The position numbers were made by a program, and so were the translations under genes. A DNA stretch of 64,000 bases. Origin: Treponema sp. OMZ 838 (GTDB lineage Bacteria > Spirochaetota > Spirochaetia > Treponematales > Treponemataceae). Where the stretch lies: contig NZ_CP009227.1 in assembly GCF_000775995.1 (NCBI RefSeq), forward strand, positions 1,178,001 through 1,242,000, written 5' to 3'. Below, piece after piece: positions 26,370 to 34,827 of this stretch. The notes beneath the pieces are model-generated. The model worked only from the letters and a program-made list of their open reading frames with translations, searched no databases and was not told the DNA's origin. Numbering within the stretch: the first letter of the stretch is position 1; each line of letters opens with the position of its first letter.

Positions 26370-29300
26370 TGGATAAAGAAACACGGGATTATTCAACACT
26401 CTTGAAATCTTTAACTGTAGAAGATTCTAAAGAGAAATTATTACTTTCTTTACGGGATTGGTACTATAGAATTATCGAAACGGATCCTGAAACAGGAGAT
26501 CCACTCGATACTGATCTAACTGCCTTGCTTGATAAACTTATAGAAATAAAGTCATACACAGACGATAAAAATGTTTACGATTGGATATTTAATATTTTTT
26601 CATACAGTAAAAGAGGTCTTTTTCATATTTTTGAAGCTCCTCGAAAAGAAATTCTCCGTTTTCATGAACAAATGCCGGTTTATCAGGCAAGAGAAATCGA
26701 TTCGATGGGGATTATAGATATTTCTAGAAGGCCAGGTAGAACAGTTAGAGAAAAAATAGCTGCCAAACCTTCCGTTATAGCTGTAAAAAGGCAACAAAGC
26801 GTAGATACTTTGGAAAATCGCTTATTAAAAAAATTAATAATAAGAGCAACATATATTCTGGAAGAAAGATTGAATATATTCACTGCCGAACCGCTTCAAA
26901 TAGAAAACGAAGATTCAGAGCTTTCTATTTTATATTCAAAATTATGTAAATGGCTTAAGAGTGATGAGGCGCAAGAAATCGGTGTATGGCAAAATTTACC
27001 GCCAAATAATATTCTTTTATGTGATAAATATTATAAAAAGGTCTGGGCTACATGGCGATATATTCTTGAACTGACTGATATTATCGAAAATGATATGAAT
27101 AACGTAGATAATTATTTAGCAGTCTATATATTCTGGAAAACAAGCGCATTATTACAGCAACGGAAATGCAAGATTAAGCAACTTCCTGTAAAATTTTCTA
27201 TAAAAAATGAAATTTTAATAGAAACTATGGGTTATGGAGAAAATGCAGGGGTTGTTATTGAGGCTGATGATTTTAAATTAAAGATTAAAGGTAATATCAT
27301 TACTTTTACATCGGAGGCCGGAGAAGAACATTCAATTAATATTGCTTATAATTTTTTTCAAATTGATGGAAAAAAATACCCTGATAAATTATTAAATCTG
27401 TTTGATGCTAATGAAATTGCCGGTAAACTTGCAAATTCAATTTCTTACTCTCCCGATAGAAGAATAGTTTATTCGAATAATACGGAAGAACAAATTTTTA
27501 CGGTTATGGATTTTTCGTCAGAATGCTATTACGGCATTTCAAATACGGAATTTATTGATAGTAAAACTGAATCAGCCGCACCTTATCCGTTGAAATTATT
27601 ACGCCAATTCTGGAAGGCTGATGATTCTTCGGAATTAATTAATGTTGATTGCGCCGCATCGCCATCAATTCATAAAGATAGATTGAATAATTATAAGATT
27701 GATTCAATATCTTTTGATGATATTTTATATGATAGCATTATACGTAAAGAAGTTTCTATAGAATTAAAAACGGAAGCGGCATATAATTTTATGAATTCGA
27801 TGAGAGATTATTACAATACAAATAATTTCTACTATATTATGCCGGACTATCTTGAAGACTTTTCATTAGGGCTCATACGTTCTACAGCAAGCTCTGTTTT
27901 TACCAATGCGAACCCCATTCCTAGTAGTATCGGGTCAGTCTTTTCTTTTCAACATAGTAACGAATTTCCTCATTATGCCATCAAAGACAATGATTTTGTA
28001 TTTGTAATTGAAAAAAAAGAATTTACCGCTGACAAAAAACTTTTATCAATTACACCTATTACTGCAAAAACAACATATAAGCAAAATGAGAAAACTGAAG
28101 AGATTAATTTAAAATCAATAAAAGAAATACCGGGAGGTGTTCGCTGGGAGCATCATCCGCCTGTTGTTATTAGTGATTATAAACCTTCAAAGATAATGGA
28201 GTATATTCTTGCGGCCGTAAAAAATACGGAAGATAAGCTTGACTCTTCATGTATCTATATTATTTCCGGTCAAGACTCAATAAAAGATGCGCGGCTCAAC
28301 ATGCCTAATCCCAATTGGACATTCATAAATATCCCATTTAAGCCGATACACGGGATTGCCTCTTTTGTAAAACTTCAACATCGAATTTCCGATATCCCTT
28401 TGTGGAGTGAACATCTGCCGAATGTACAGATGACTGTTATTAAGAAAGGCCGAAGGCACTATATTAACTTAACAAACGAGAAAACCGTTCTTCCGATACG
28501 CGGAAAAGCTCAAGAAATACCTATTTCGGAAACTTTTATTCTTAATAAAAATGTAAAAGAATATCATTTCAGATTGGTCAGAGGTATCGGTAAAGATACC
28601 TCTGCTTTGAAATATGAGGCTTGCTTAACAAATTCGGCATTCCCATTAAAAGCAGACACTTCTTGCGAATTAAAAATGTATTATACATACGGACAAGAGC
28701 AACCCTTTGACTTGTATTTTGTATCAATCAACTCATCAAACTTTGTACGTGCAAAAGTTCAATGGAAAGAAATTGATGAAACTAAATTCCCTGTTCCGAA
28801 TTTTCCTCCTGAGCGGACATGGAGCGAGTTTATTAATTGGAAAGATAGCCGTAGTAATACTCCCCGTAATTTAGTTGAATGGGAAGAAAATAATTTTAAC
28901 AGTATTATCGATTTAACTCATTTTTATGCAGACGAAGAAAATAAATTTAAAAGATACACATGTAATATTCCTTCTAATTTTACTCCAAATTATCATAAGG
29001 ATATTCATGGTTATTATTTCGTTATCAAATTGAATGAAACCGAATATGTAAAAATATATCAAACGCAATTTAAGGCAGTCGAAAACTGTAATAGTTTTTC
29101 TTTTTCAATTAATACAAAACATAAACCTAAATTTGATGATGGAGTGACATTATATTCTTCTATAGGATTAACTAAAGGTATAAGTTTATCTACAAAATTA
29201 ATTTCATCATTTATAAGAAGATATAGATTCCCAACAATGCAGATATGGAATTTCGGTCATTCAATTATTACAAATACCCAAGTACCGATAGCTTTTAAAG

Positions 29301-30112
29301 AAAAATTTAATTCTATAAAACAAGCCCTTAAATCGCTGTTATATAATCACGCAGTTCAAGAGCAAGAAATCTTATGGAACGAATTATTCTTGTATGCATG
29401 TATACTTCATAAAGATTGTCTCGATATATCATCAGACTTAATGAAAATAAAGTTACAAGAGACAATTGATTTTGAACAACATTGGAAAATCATAGAGCAA
29501 AAAATCTTCCAATTCGGATATTTTATAGGAGATGCAAATACTCCTATTCAAAAAAAGGTTTTTGATTGGGCTTTAGATTTGGCAGATCAGGATTCAAAAC
29601 TAAATTCTTTTAAGCTTCAAATTCTTACAATTGCGTTGTGGCGATGTGAGCATCTATTATCTACAATTTCTATTACTCAAATGGAAACTGTATTTAATCA
29701 GGTAATAGATGGAATAAAAGATGAATATCATAAACTAAAACAGGAAATATCACTTTCTAATAGAAAACTAAATCCCTTGCGCTCTCATTTAGAATTATTA
29801 TGTGCATTAATCCGCTCAAGACGCTTTGGGATAGAATATCAGCAGCTTTTTTCCCCGTTTAATTCAAGAATTCAGCAACTGATTTCCGATATAGAACATA
29901 TCTATGCATGGTTAAATAAAAATAGTAAAGAACTATTTGCAAAACAAATTAAGTTCACCTTATCGGATTCCAAATCTAATAATAACTTTATTGATTATTT
30001 ATTACTATGGTTAGATGGCGAAAATTCGACGGAAATGCCAAAAGTCGAGAGTGCAACAGATGATGCAACAGGCGAGGATGAGGAACTTCCTTCGGATGAT
30101 GATGATGAATAA
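26369..30112 (+). CDS. McrC/DUF2357-type partner of the GTPase (CnuC-like)
   Basis: 1247 residues, much larger than classical McrC (~350). A DUF2357-like stretch is recognisable at about 143-165 (SVDTLENRLLKK), as in the N-terminal part of McrC relatives. The central part (about 430-830) is beta-rich and contains a region vaguely like a chaperone substrate domain (LKMYYTYGQEQPFDLYFV). The C-terminal third is helical and ends in a very acidic tail (DEELPSDDDDE). I found no confident PD-(D/E)XK motif, so nuclease activity is unproven. It should bind and stimulate the GTPase ring encoded just upstream. Confidence 0.72.
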   Translation: MDKETRDYSTLLKSLTVEDSKEKLLLSLRDWYYRIIETDPETGDPLDTDLTALLDKLIEIKSYTDDKNVYDWIFNIFSYSKRGLFHIFEAPRKEILRFHEQMPVYQAREIDSMGIIDISRRPGRTVREKIAAKPSVIAVKRQQSVDTLENRLLKKLIIRATYILEERLNIFTAEPLQIENEDSELSILYSKLCKWLKSDEAQEIGVWQNLPPNNILLCDKYYKKVWATWRYILELTDIIENDMNNVDNYLAVYIFWKTSALLQQRKCKIKQLPVKFSIKNEILIETMGYGENAGVVIEADDFKLKIKGNIITFTSEAGEEHSINIAYNFFQIDGKKYPDKLLNLFDANEIAGKLANSISYSPDRRIVYSNNTEEQIFTVMDFSSECYYGISNTEFIDSKTESAAPYPLKLLRQFWKADDSSELINVDCAASPSIHKDRLNNYKIDSISFDDILYDSIIRKEVSIELKTEAAYNFMNSMRDYYNTNNFYYIMPDYLEDFSLGLIRSTASSVFTNANPIPSSIGSVFSFQHSNEFPHYAIKDNDFVFVIEKKEFTADKKLLSITPITAKTTYKQNEKTEEINLKSIKEIPGGVRWEHHPPVVISDYKPSKIMEYILAAVKNTEDKLDSSCIYIISGQDSIKDARLNMPNPNWTFINIPFKPIHGIASFVKLQHRISDIPLWSEHLPNVQMTVIKKGRRHYINLTNEKTVLPIRGKAQEIPISETFILNKNVKEYHFRLVRGIGKDTSALKYEACLTNSAFPLKADTSCELKMYYTYGQEQPFDLYFVSINSSNFVRAKVQWKEIDETKFPVPNFPPERTWSEFINWKDSRSNTPRNLVEWEENNFNSIIDLTHFYADEENKFKRYTCNIPSNFTPNYHKDIHGYYFVIKLNETEYVKIYQTQFKAVENCNSFSFSINTKHKPKFDDGVTLYSSIGLTKGISLSTKLISSFIRRYRFPTMQIWNFGHSIITNTQVPIAFKEKFNSIKQALKSLLYNHAVQEQEILWNELFLYACILHKDCLDISSDLMKIKLQETIDFEQHWKIIEQKIFQFGYFIGDANTPIQKKVFDWALDLADQDSKLNSFKLQILTIALWRCEHLLSTISITQMETVFNQVIDGIKDEYHKLKQEISLSNRKLNPLRSHLELLCALIRSRRFGIEYQQLFSPFNSRIQQLISDIEHIYAWLNKNSKELFAKQIKFTLSDSKSNNNFIDYLLLWLDGENSTEMPKVESATDDATGEDEELPSDDDDE

Positions 30113-30245
30113 TATCATTATATCTGTGAGGATGGCCGGTTTGAATGAGGCAATAAAGGCACTGAAAGCTGACAAAGCCGATTATCAATTCATTATAAAT
30201 AAAATTTCGAATCAATAAATCGGCTTTGCTGTTGATTGTTAAAAA
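30113..30245. other. Right boundary of the defence island
   Basis: Contains an inverted repeat AAAGCCGATT (30174-30183) / AATCGGCTTT (30218-30227) with a long 34-nt loop, a possible weak terminator for the island operon. A 28-codon frame (ATG 30132 to TAA 30218) sits inside, with GAGG directly before the ATG. Spacing is poor and I do not call it a gene. Beyond it begins rpsU on the opposite strand. Confidence 0.45.
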
Positions 30246-30267
30246 TTAGTATGATTTTGAATCATAC
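30241..30267 (-). terminator. rpsU terminator overlapping the last codons
   Basis: On the minus strand, GTATGATT and AATCATAC form a perfect 8-bp stem with a 3-nt loop (30249-30267), followed by the stop codon TAA and five T residues (30245-30241). The stem encodes the last residues of S21, so coding and termination signals share the same bases. Confidence 0.6.
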
Positions 30268-30455
30268 GATTTGCGGTTTTTTTTCATTAACTTGCGCTGA
30301 AGAGCCTTCTTCTTTCTATTTAAAATAGTAGACGGCTTTTCATAGTATTCGCGTTTCTTCCATTCGCGGATAATTCCCTCTTTTTCAACTTGGCGCTTAA
30401 AACGCTTAATTGCTTTTTCAAGGTTTTCGGAATCATCAATAACGATACTTGCCAC
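30246..30455 (-). CDS. rpsU: 30S ribosomal protein bS21
   Basis: 69 residues with the S21 pattern: a short N-terminal strand ([19 protein letters not shown]), the conserved [17 protein letters not shown] and a Lys/Arg-rich tail ([12 protein letters not shown]). It binds the 30S platform near the anti-Shine-Dalgarno region and assists initiation. The start is GTG at 30455 with a strong GGAGGTGA site 7-8 nt upstream. It marks the right border of the defence island and is read toward it. Confidence 0.96.
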   Translation of the reverse strand: MASIVIDDSENLEKAIKRFKRQVEKEGIIREWKKREYYEKPSTILNRKKKALQRKLMKKNRKSYDSKSY

Positions 30456-30550
30456 TTACAGAATCACCTCCAATGGATTATATCCTTAGTATCTTCTTGT
30501 ACGATAACGGTTTTCCACCCCTCTGTCAAGGTAACGAAAAATCAGTAAGT

Positions 30551-31420
30551 CTATGTGTTTCGGTTGTGCATAATCTCCAGTTCTTCCATAACAAGATCGA
30601 CGACAGCCTGTTTTTTGTCATCTCCTTCACGGCATCGTTGCTTGGCTCGCTCACGGAATTCGTTGCAGTCTATAACGGGACTTACCTCTATGACGACCTT
30701 GTCTTGGCAAACAATGTCGCCGAGCATATTGGAAGGATCGTCAGAAATACGTAAACAGTTGCCGTTAATAGACACCAGCATCATTACATCGGAGGTTCTG
30801 ATGTAGGAGTCGATTTCGCGGACGCCTCGTTTTGTTTCCGGTTTGCCGGGGCGGTAGCGGGTTCCAGCCGGATATACGATAACGGCTTTTCCTTCTTTTC
30901 GCACTTCTTCCAGCGTCCGCATTGAGGCAATATTGATGCTGCGGCTCCGTTTTTTCTCTTCTTCCAGCTGTACGGGGTCGGTAATACCGGCGAGTGTTCT
31001 GCTTGGATAAATGACAATGCGTTCATAGCCTTCGGTAAGAGCTGCTATCAGCGGGTCTTCTTCGGTAAGTTTCATGCCGGCCATTGCGATAGAGCGATGG
31101 GCAAGCTCTTCTCCAGCCGGTCCTGTTTGTTCCATTAAATATAAGAAAATCGGTAAATCGAGGTTGCTGTAGTGTTCGGAAAGGATAATGCCTTTCTTTC
31201 CTGCTTTAATTGCTTGCAAAAATTCGGTAATGTGTTTTTCAGGGTATAGTTTTGAACCGTCTAACAAAAGTTTTTTTACGGCGGATTCCAAGATTGTACG
31301 AATCTGAGGATTTTCCATTTTGTGTACATTTTCTTCAGTGATAACATTATCCTTACTTGCATACTGCTCAAATAGCGGCCTGAGTTCTTCAAGCATATTT
31401 TTTAGTACAAGACCGTCCAT
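30551..31420 (-). CDS. PlsC-like glycerolipid acyltransferase
   Basis: 289 residues. The acyltransferase motif H-x4-D is in SEHYSNLDLPIF, and the substrate loop resembling EGTR appears as YPAGTRYRPG. Such enzymes transfer acyl chains to (lyso)phosphatidate or related lipids at the inner membrane. The Glu of EGTR is replaced by Ala, and the protein is longer than typical PlsC, so the acceptor may differ. AGGAGG lies 5-6 nt before the ATG. Confidence 0.82.
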   Translation of the reverse strand: MDGLVLKNMLEELRPLFEQYASKDNVITEENVHKMENPQIRTILESAVKKLLLDGSKLYPEKHITEFLQAIKAGKKGIILSEHYSNLDLPIFLYLMEQTGPAGEELAHRSIAMAGMKLTEEDPLIAALTEGYERIVIYPSRTLAGITDPVQLEEEKKRSRSINIASMRTLEEVRKEGKAVIVYPAGTRYRPGKPETKRGVREIDSYIRTSDVMMLVSINGNCLRISDDPSNMLGDIVCQDKVVIEVSPVIDCNEFRERAKQRCREGDDKKQAVVDLVMEELEIMHNRNT

Positions 31421-31441
31421 GTTTTCCTCCTAAAAATAATT

Positions 31442-31480
31442 GGGAGCATATCTAACAAGTGAATCTTTTAGAGATGCCCC
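31442..31480. repeat. Intergenic imperfect hairpin of the CTAA/TTAG family
   Basis: GGGAGCATATCTAA and TTAGAGATGCCCC form an interrupted stem between the acyltransferase and HAD genes. The right arm is nearly identical to the perfect copy at 61143-61157. Confidence 0.45.
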
Positions 31481-31531
31481 ATCATCACTTTATCTAAAAA
31501 AGACCGGATAGTACCGGCCGATAATATCATC

Positions 31532-32185
31532 CTATACGGAAAGGCGCTCCAGTAACGGCGGTAGGTTGTAAATCGATTTAATCGATGGAATTCCGGACGT
31601 TTTGGTAAAATCCGTACATCGCTCCTTTTCGTCGATGAGTACGCTCCGGCCGCCAATTTGAACAAACCCCTGAACGTAAGCGGGACAATCATCTAAAAAC
31701 AATGTTTCCTCAATCGTTTTATGTACAGCGGCAAGCGGTTTGGTAAAGGCTGCCGATTGCGGTTTTCCTTTCCCTTGGTTGTAGGAAATATCAAAAACGC
31801 CGAGGAATAAGTCACTGATATTAAAGAAGTTCAAAACCCGTTCTGCGTGTGCCATCGGTGCATTGGTTAATACCGTCATCGGCATTTGTAACGAAATGAG
31901 AAAGTCGCGTAAATGGGGATCCGGCTGTAATTCTGAAATTTCCGAAGCAGGATGTACTGCGGCAAAATAAGTGTCTCTGTCGCTAAAATGATATTCACAC
32001 TCAAGCCATTCGAGCGTTGTGCCGTAGTTGTGCCGCCGCGCACGTTGCAGCCTGATAGCTTCTTCCAACGGAACCGATAGAAAATCGGCAATAAATTGAA
32101 ACATCCGCTCGGAGATTCTCCGTTCCATCAGATTCGATGCAGAATAAAGTGTATTATCAATGTCGAAAAGTAAATGCCCTATCAT
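31532..32185 (-). CDS. HAD-family phosphatase, pyrimidine 5'-nucleotidase-like
   Basis: About 217 residues. Motif I is LLFDIDNTLY, motif II is TVLTNAP, and the motif III/IV region ends in FLDDCPAYV, all typical of HAD subfamily I. The all-helical cap after motif I (RRISERMFQFI) fits the SDT1/pyrimidine 5'-nucleotidase group. It would release phosphate from UMP, CMP or a similar small phosphate; the substrate is not certain. ATG 32185 was chosen over an upstream TTG; no strong ribosome-binding site is visible. Confidence 0.82.
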   Translation of the reverse strand: MIGHLLFDIDNTLYSASNLMERRISERMFQFIADFLSVPLEEAIRLQRARRHNYGTTLEWLECEYHFSDRDTYFAAVHPASEISELQPDPHLRDFLISLQMPMTVLTNAPMAHAERVLNFFNISDLFLGVFDISYNQGKGKPQSAAFTKPLAAVHKTIEETLFLDDCPAYVQGFVQIGGRSVLIDEKERCTDFTKTSGIPSIKSIYNLPPLLERLSV

Positions 32186-32209
32186 CTCTGTTGCAGTATA
32201 GCACAAAAA

Positions 32210-33277
32210 CTAAAAAAGTCCATTAAAATAGGCTTGTTCGGCGCTATAAGCATGACTATTAACCGTTAGGCTGACAATGGTAAAGCTGCCGTCTTTATTT
32301 TTAATACACCGTTTTATATCTTTTGAAATTTTTTTTGATTCGACATCGTATATGGATTGCTTTAGTGTAAAGGCGGTCTGCTTTCCTTCAATAGTCGTAT
32401 ATGGCAGCAGGGTTTTTGCATAAGGGCTTGAAGCGGTTAATAATCGAAGTAATTGTTCGGGTACGGATAACTTATTTCCGTTTTCTGCCTGCGGTGCATT
32501 GACCGTACTTACCGTTAAAAAGGCCGTATTTCCGCAAAGAAAAGAGTTATCTGCAATTTTTTTCCACTGGTTATCCAAATGGAGCCGCGTGCCCGATACG
32601 GTTACCGTTTCTTTTTTTGCCGCCTTATTGAGGGTAAATACGTTTGTGTCCTGCTGAGGTTCTACCGGATCGTAGCCGTAGAATACCGATTCTCCATTGC
32701 CGTTAATAGAGCCTATTTCGGTTAATTCCAAAACAGTTTCTTTTTTTGCACCGGTTATTGTTTTCAGGTGAAAGAGGGGTATAAAAGATTGAAAGTCCAG
32801 GGTTACCGAACCGCCGAATTCTTCCATTTGCTTGCGTACTGTTGCCGTACCGAACGGTGCTTTTCCGGCACGGGGAAAGTTTTTAAGTTCATAGAGCTTC
32901 GGCAAAAGTTCCATCAAATAATTGATTCCAAAGGTGTCGTCCGATGTGATAGAAGAGATAATCTGCTGTCCGGTCAGGATTAACCGCCCCTTCTCAATTT
33001 GAGTGCTGAATATGATGGATACGGTATGGGGATTCTCCGGATCATCGGTACGGATAAATGCTCCGTAGGTTTCGTCATTATAGTATAAAAAACCAATCCA
33101 CGTAGGGGATTTCCATGAATAATCGCGGTAAATAACGTAATCGCCGGAAAAAGTGCCTTGCGTAGATTCGGTTGTGGGTTTCTGCGCTGCAAAAAGGAAG
33201 GCGGGAGCAAGTATCGCCATACAGCACAGGATGAACCGTGCGGTACTTCTCTTTAAAAGTCCGTGATGATAATCCAT
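32210..33277 (-). CDS. Exported protein of unknown function
   Basis: About 355 residues with a signal peptide (ARFILCCMAILAPAFLFAA), cleavage likely near residue 31. The mature part is rich in beta-type sequence with no motif I recognise. It contains several segments of the form GDYVIYRDYSW and GFLYYNDETYGAF that look like strands of an outer-membrane or periplasmic protein. GGAG lies 6 nt before ATG 33277. Probably a treponemal lineage-specific envelope protein. Confidence 0.7.
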   Translation of the reverse strand: MDYHHGLLKRSTARFILCCMAILAPAFLFAAQKPTTESTQGTFSGDYVIYRDYSWKSPTWIGFLYYNDETYGAFIRTDDPENPHTVSIIFSTQIEKGRLILTGQQIISSITSDDTFGINYLMELLPKLYELKNFPRAGKAPFGTATVRKQMEEFGGSVTLDFQSFIPLFHLKTITGAKKETVLELTEIGSINGNGESVFYGYDPVEPQQDTNVFTLNKAAKKETVTVSGTRLHLDNQWKKIADNSFLCGNTAFLTVSTVNAPQAENGNKLSVPEQLLRLLTASSPYAKTLLPYTTIEGKQTAFTLKQSIYDVESKKISKDIKRCIKNKDGSFTIVSLTVNSHAYSAEQAYFNGLF

Positions 33278-33369
33278 TATAATCTCCAAAAACTGAGCTT
33301 AATAGTCCTTCGTGAAAGAAAGAGTCAGACAATTTTTAAAAAAGCTGTAAGGTTTGTAACAGACGTCTG

Positions 33370-33504
33370 TTAACTTTTTTCCGCGTGTTCTTCCGCATAT
33401 TTCTTGAATTCTTCTTCGCTCATTTTATCGGCATAGAGCGGATAGAGCGCTTCGACTAAATCTTCCAATGTAGGGAATTTTGCACCGTCTAATTTGTATG
33501 GCAT
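33370..33504 (-). CDS. Small conserved-looking acidic protein coupled to thrC-like gene
   Basis: A 44-residue frame (MPYKLDGAKF to EEHAEKS) too short for routine calling. It begins with ATG overlapping the stop of the upstream thrC-like gene (TAATG) and has GAGG 7 nt before the start, strong signs of translational coupling. The composition (acidic, with KMSEEEFKKYAEE) suggests a small helical protein. I do not recognise it. Confidence 0.65.
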   Translation of the reverse strand: MPYKLDGAKFPTLEDLVEALYPLYADKMSEEEFKKYAEEHAEKS

Positions 33505-34823
33505 TATTGTACCTCACTTACTTTATTGAGAATTTTAATGAGCTCTTCTTTTGTTCCGTTAATGAGCGGTACATCCGTAAGAGGCATATCAATATCCCGG
33601 AGATATTCGGGTATTATCGGGGATTCGCCGCATATCCGGGTAAGAATTTCGCTTTCAAAGGCGGGATGATCCTTCGACACCAACACGAGGGATTCCCCGC
33701 CACGCCGCCGGAAGATGTTTCGGGTTTGCGCCGCGGCATACGCATGGGCGGTTGCCGTATCGAACATGATGCCGTAATGCCGGTACGAATCGCTGATCAG
33801 CGTTTCCGCTTCGGCATCCGAAACCTTGGCAGGAAAAATAATCGATTTCATGATAGCAGGACTGAGCGTGAAAATTTGTTCAAGCCGTTCAATACTGGAG
33901 GGAACGGCAGGGTCGGCAGGGCCGCGTTCCGCAAGAGGAACGGAAGAGTTAATGCAGCGGCAGTATCCGGTTTCGTCACAGTTCAGTGCATCCGTTGCAT
34001 CCGTAATAAAACCGTTTACCGGTAAACGAAACTTCCATGCGTATAAGCCTGCCGCAAGATTGCCGTAATTTCCGGAAGGAACTGCATAGAATATTTCTCC
34101 TGCCGTTCGTGTTTTTATACGGGTAAAGGCAAACATATAAAAGAACACCTGCGGTAGAATGCGCCCGATGTTGACGGTATTTGCTAGCGTCAAGTTATAA
34201 TCTTTTACAAGCTGCTGTTCTTGGTAAACCGATCTGATGAGGTTTTCGACTACGGCAATATCTCCGTCAACCTCTACAGGGTATACGGAGCCGCCGTTCT
34301 GAAATAAATGCTCCGGTTTTAGCCCCTTTGCGTAGCCTTTCGGATATAAGATAACCAATTTAAGATGTTTTTTGTTTCCAAATGCTGTTGCCATACTTCT
34401 GCCGCCCGCCCCGGTACTGGGGGCAACGACGATGGCATTTTTTTCATCTATTGTCAACAGATGTTCCAAGGCAGAGGCAAGCCATAAAAACCCGAAATCC
34501 CGATGATTGCCGGTCGGACCGTGGAACAGTTCCAGCAAAAAGAGGCGGTCATCAAGCTGGCGGAGCCGCGGGCTATAGGATTGAAACGCGGTTGCTGCGA
34601 TACGTTCGGAGATAACCGGACTAATTTCTTCTTTGAGCAGAGCAGAGGTTAGTGAGCCTGCTATAGTCGAAAAAGCTGTCTGCTCATTCATGTGCAATAT
34701 CCACGATCGTAAATCGTGTTCGGAGTAGGGAACATATAAACCGCCGTCGGCAGGCATACAATCAAAGATTGCATGTTTAAAGGAAACTGCATGTGTGCTG
34801 TTTCGAGTGCTGACTAACTTCAT
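33504..34823 (-). CDS. Threonine-synthase homologue lacking the PLP lysine
   Basis: 439 residues with threonine synthase (ThrC) order throughout: an N-terminal DGGLYVP, ELFHGPT, a SxGAGGRSMATAFGN phosphate-binding-like region, LVILYPKG and VPSGNYGNLAAGLYA. In active ThrC the cofactor lysine sits in a LAFKDFG-type motif; here the matching sequence is GNHRDFG, with Arg at position 108 (codon 34502-34500). The Schiff-base lysine is therefore missing and normal PLP chemistry is unlikely. It may be a retained non-catalytic paralogue. ATG 34823 starts 4 nt after the previous gene. Confidence 0.75.
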   Translation of the reverse strand: MKLVSTRNSTHAVSFKHAIFDCMPADGGLYVPYSEHDLRSWILHMNEQTAFSTIAGSLTSALLKEEISPVISERIAATAFQSYSPRLRQLDDRLFLLELFHGPTGNHRDFGFLWLASALEHLLTIDEKNAIVVAPSTGAGGRSMATAFGNKKHLKLVILYPKGYAKGLKPEHLFQNGGSVYPVEVDGDIAVVENLIRSVYQEQQLVKDYNLTLANTVNIGRILPQVFFYMFAFTRIKTRTAGEIFYAVPSGNYGNLAAGLYAWKFRLPVNGFITDATDALNCDETGYCRCINSSVPLAERGPADPAVPSSIERLEQIFTLSPAIMKSIIFPAKVSDAEAETLISDSYRHYGIMFDTATAHAYAAAQTRNIFRRRGGESLVLVSKDHPAFESEILTRICGESPIIPEYLRDIDMPLTDVPLINGTKEELIKILNKVSEVQ

Positions 34824-34827
34824 AGTT

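Noticed and set aside
30015-30218. 67-codon frame overlapping the end of the McrC-like gene
   Set aside because: Its first half is an out-of-frame shadow of the acidic tail; only the last 28 codons lie outside, with poor ribosome-binding spacing.
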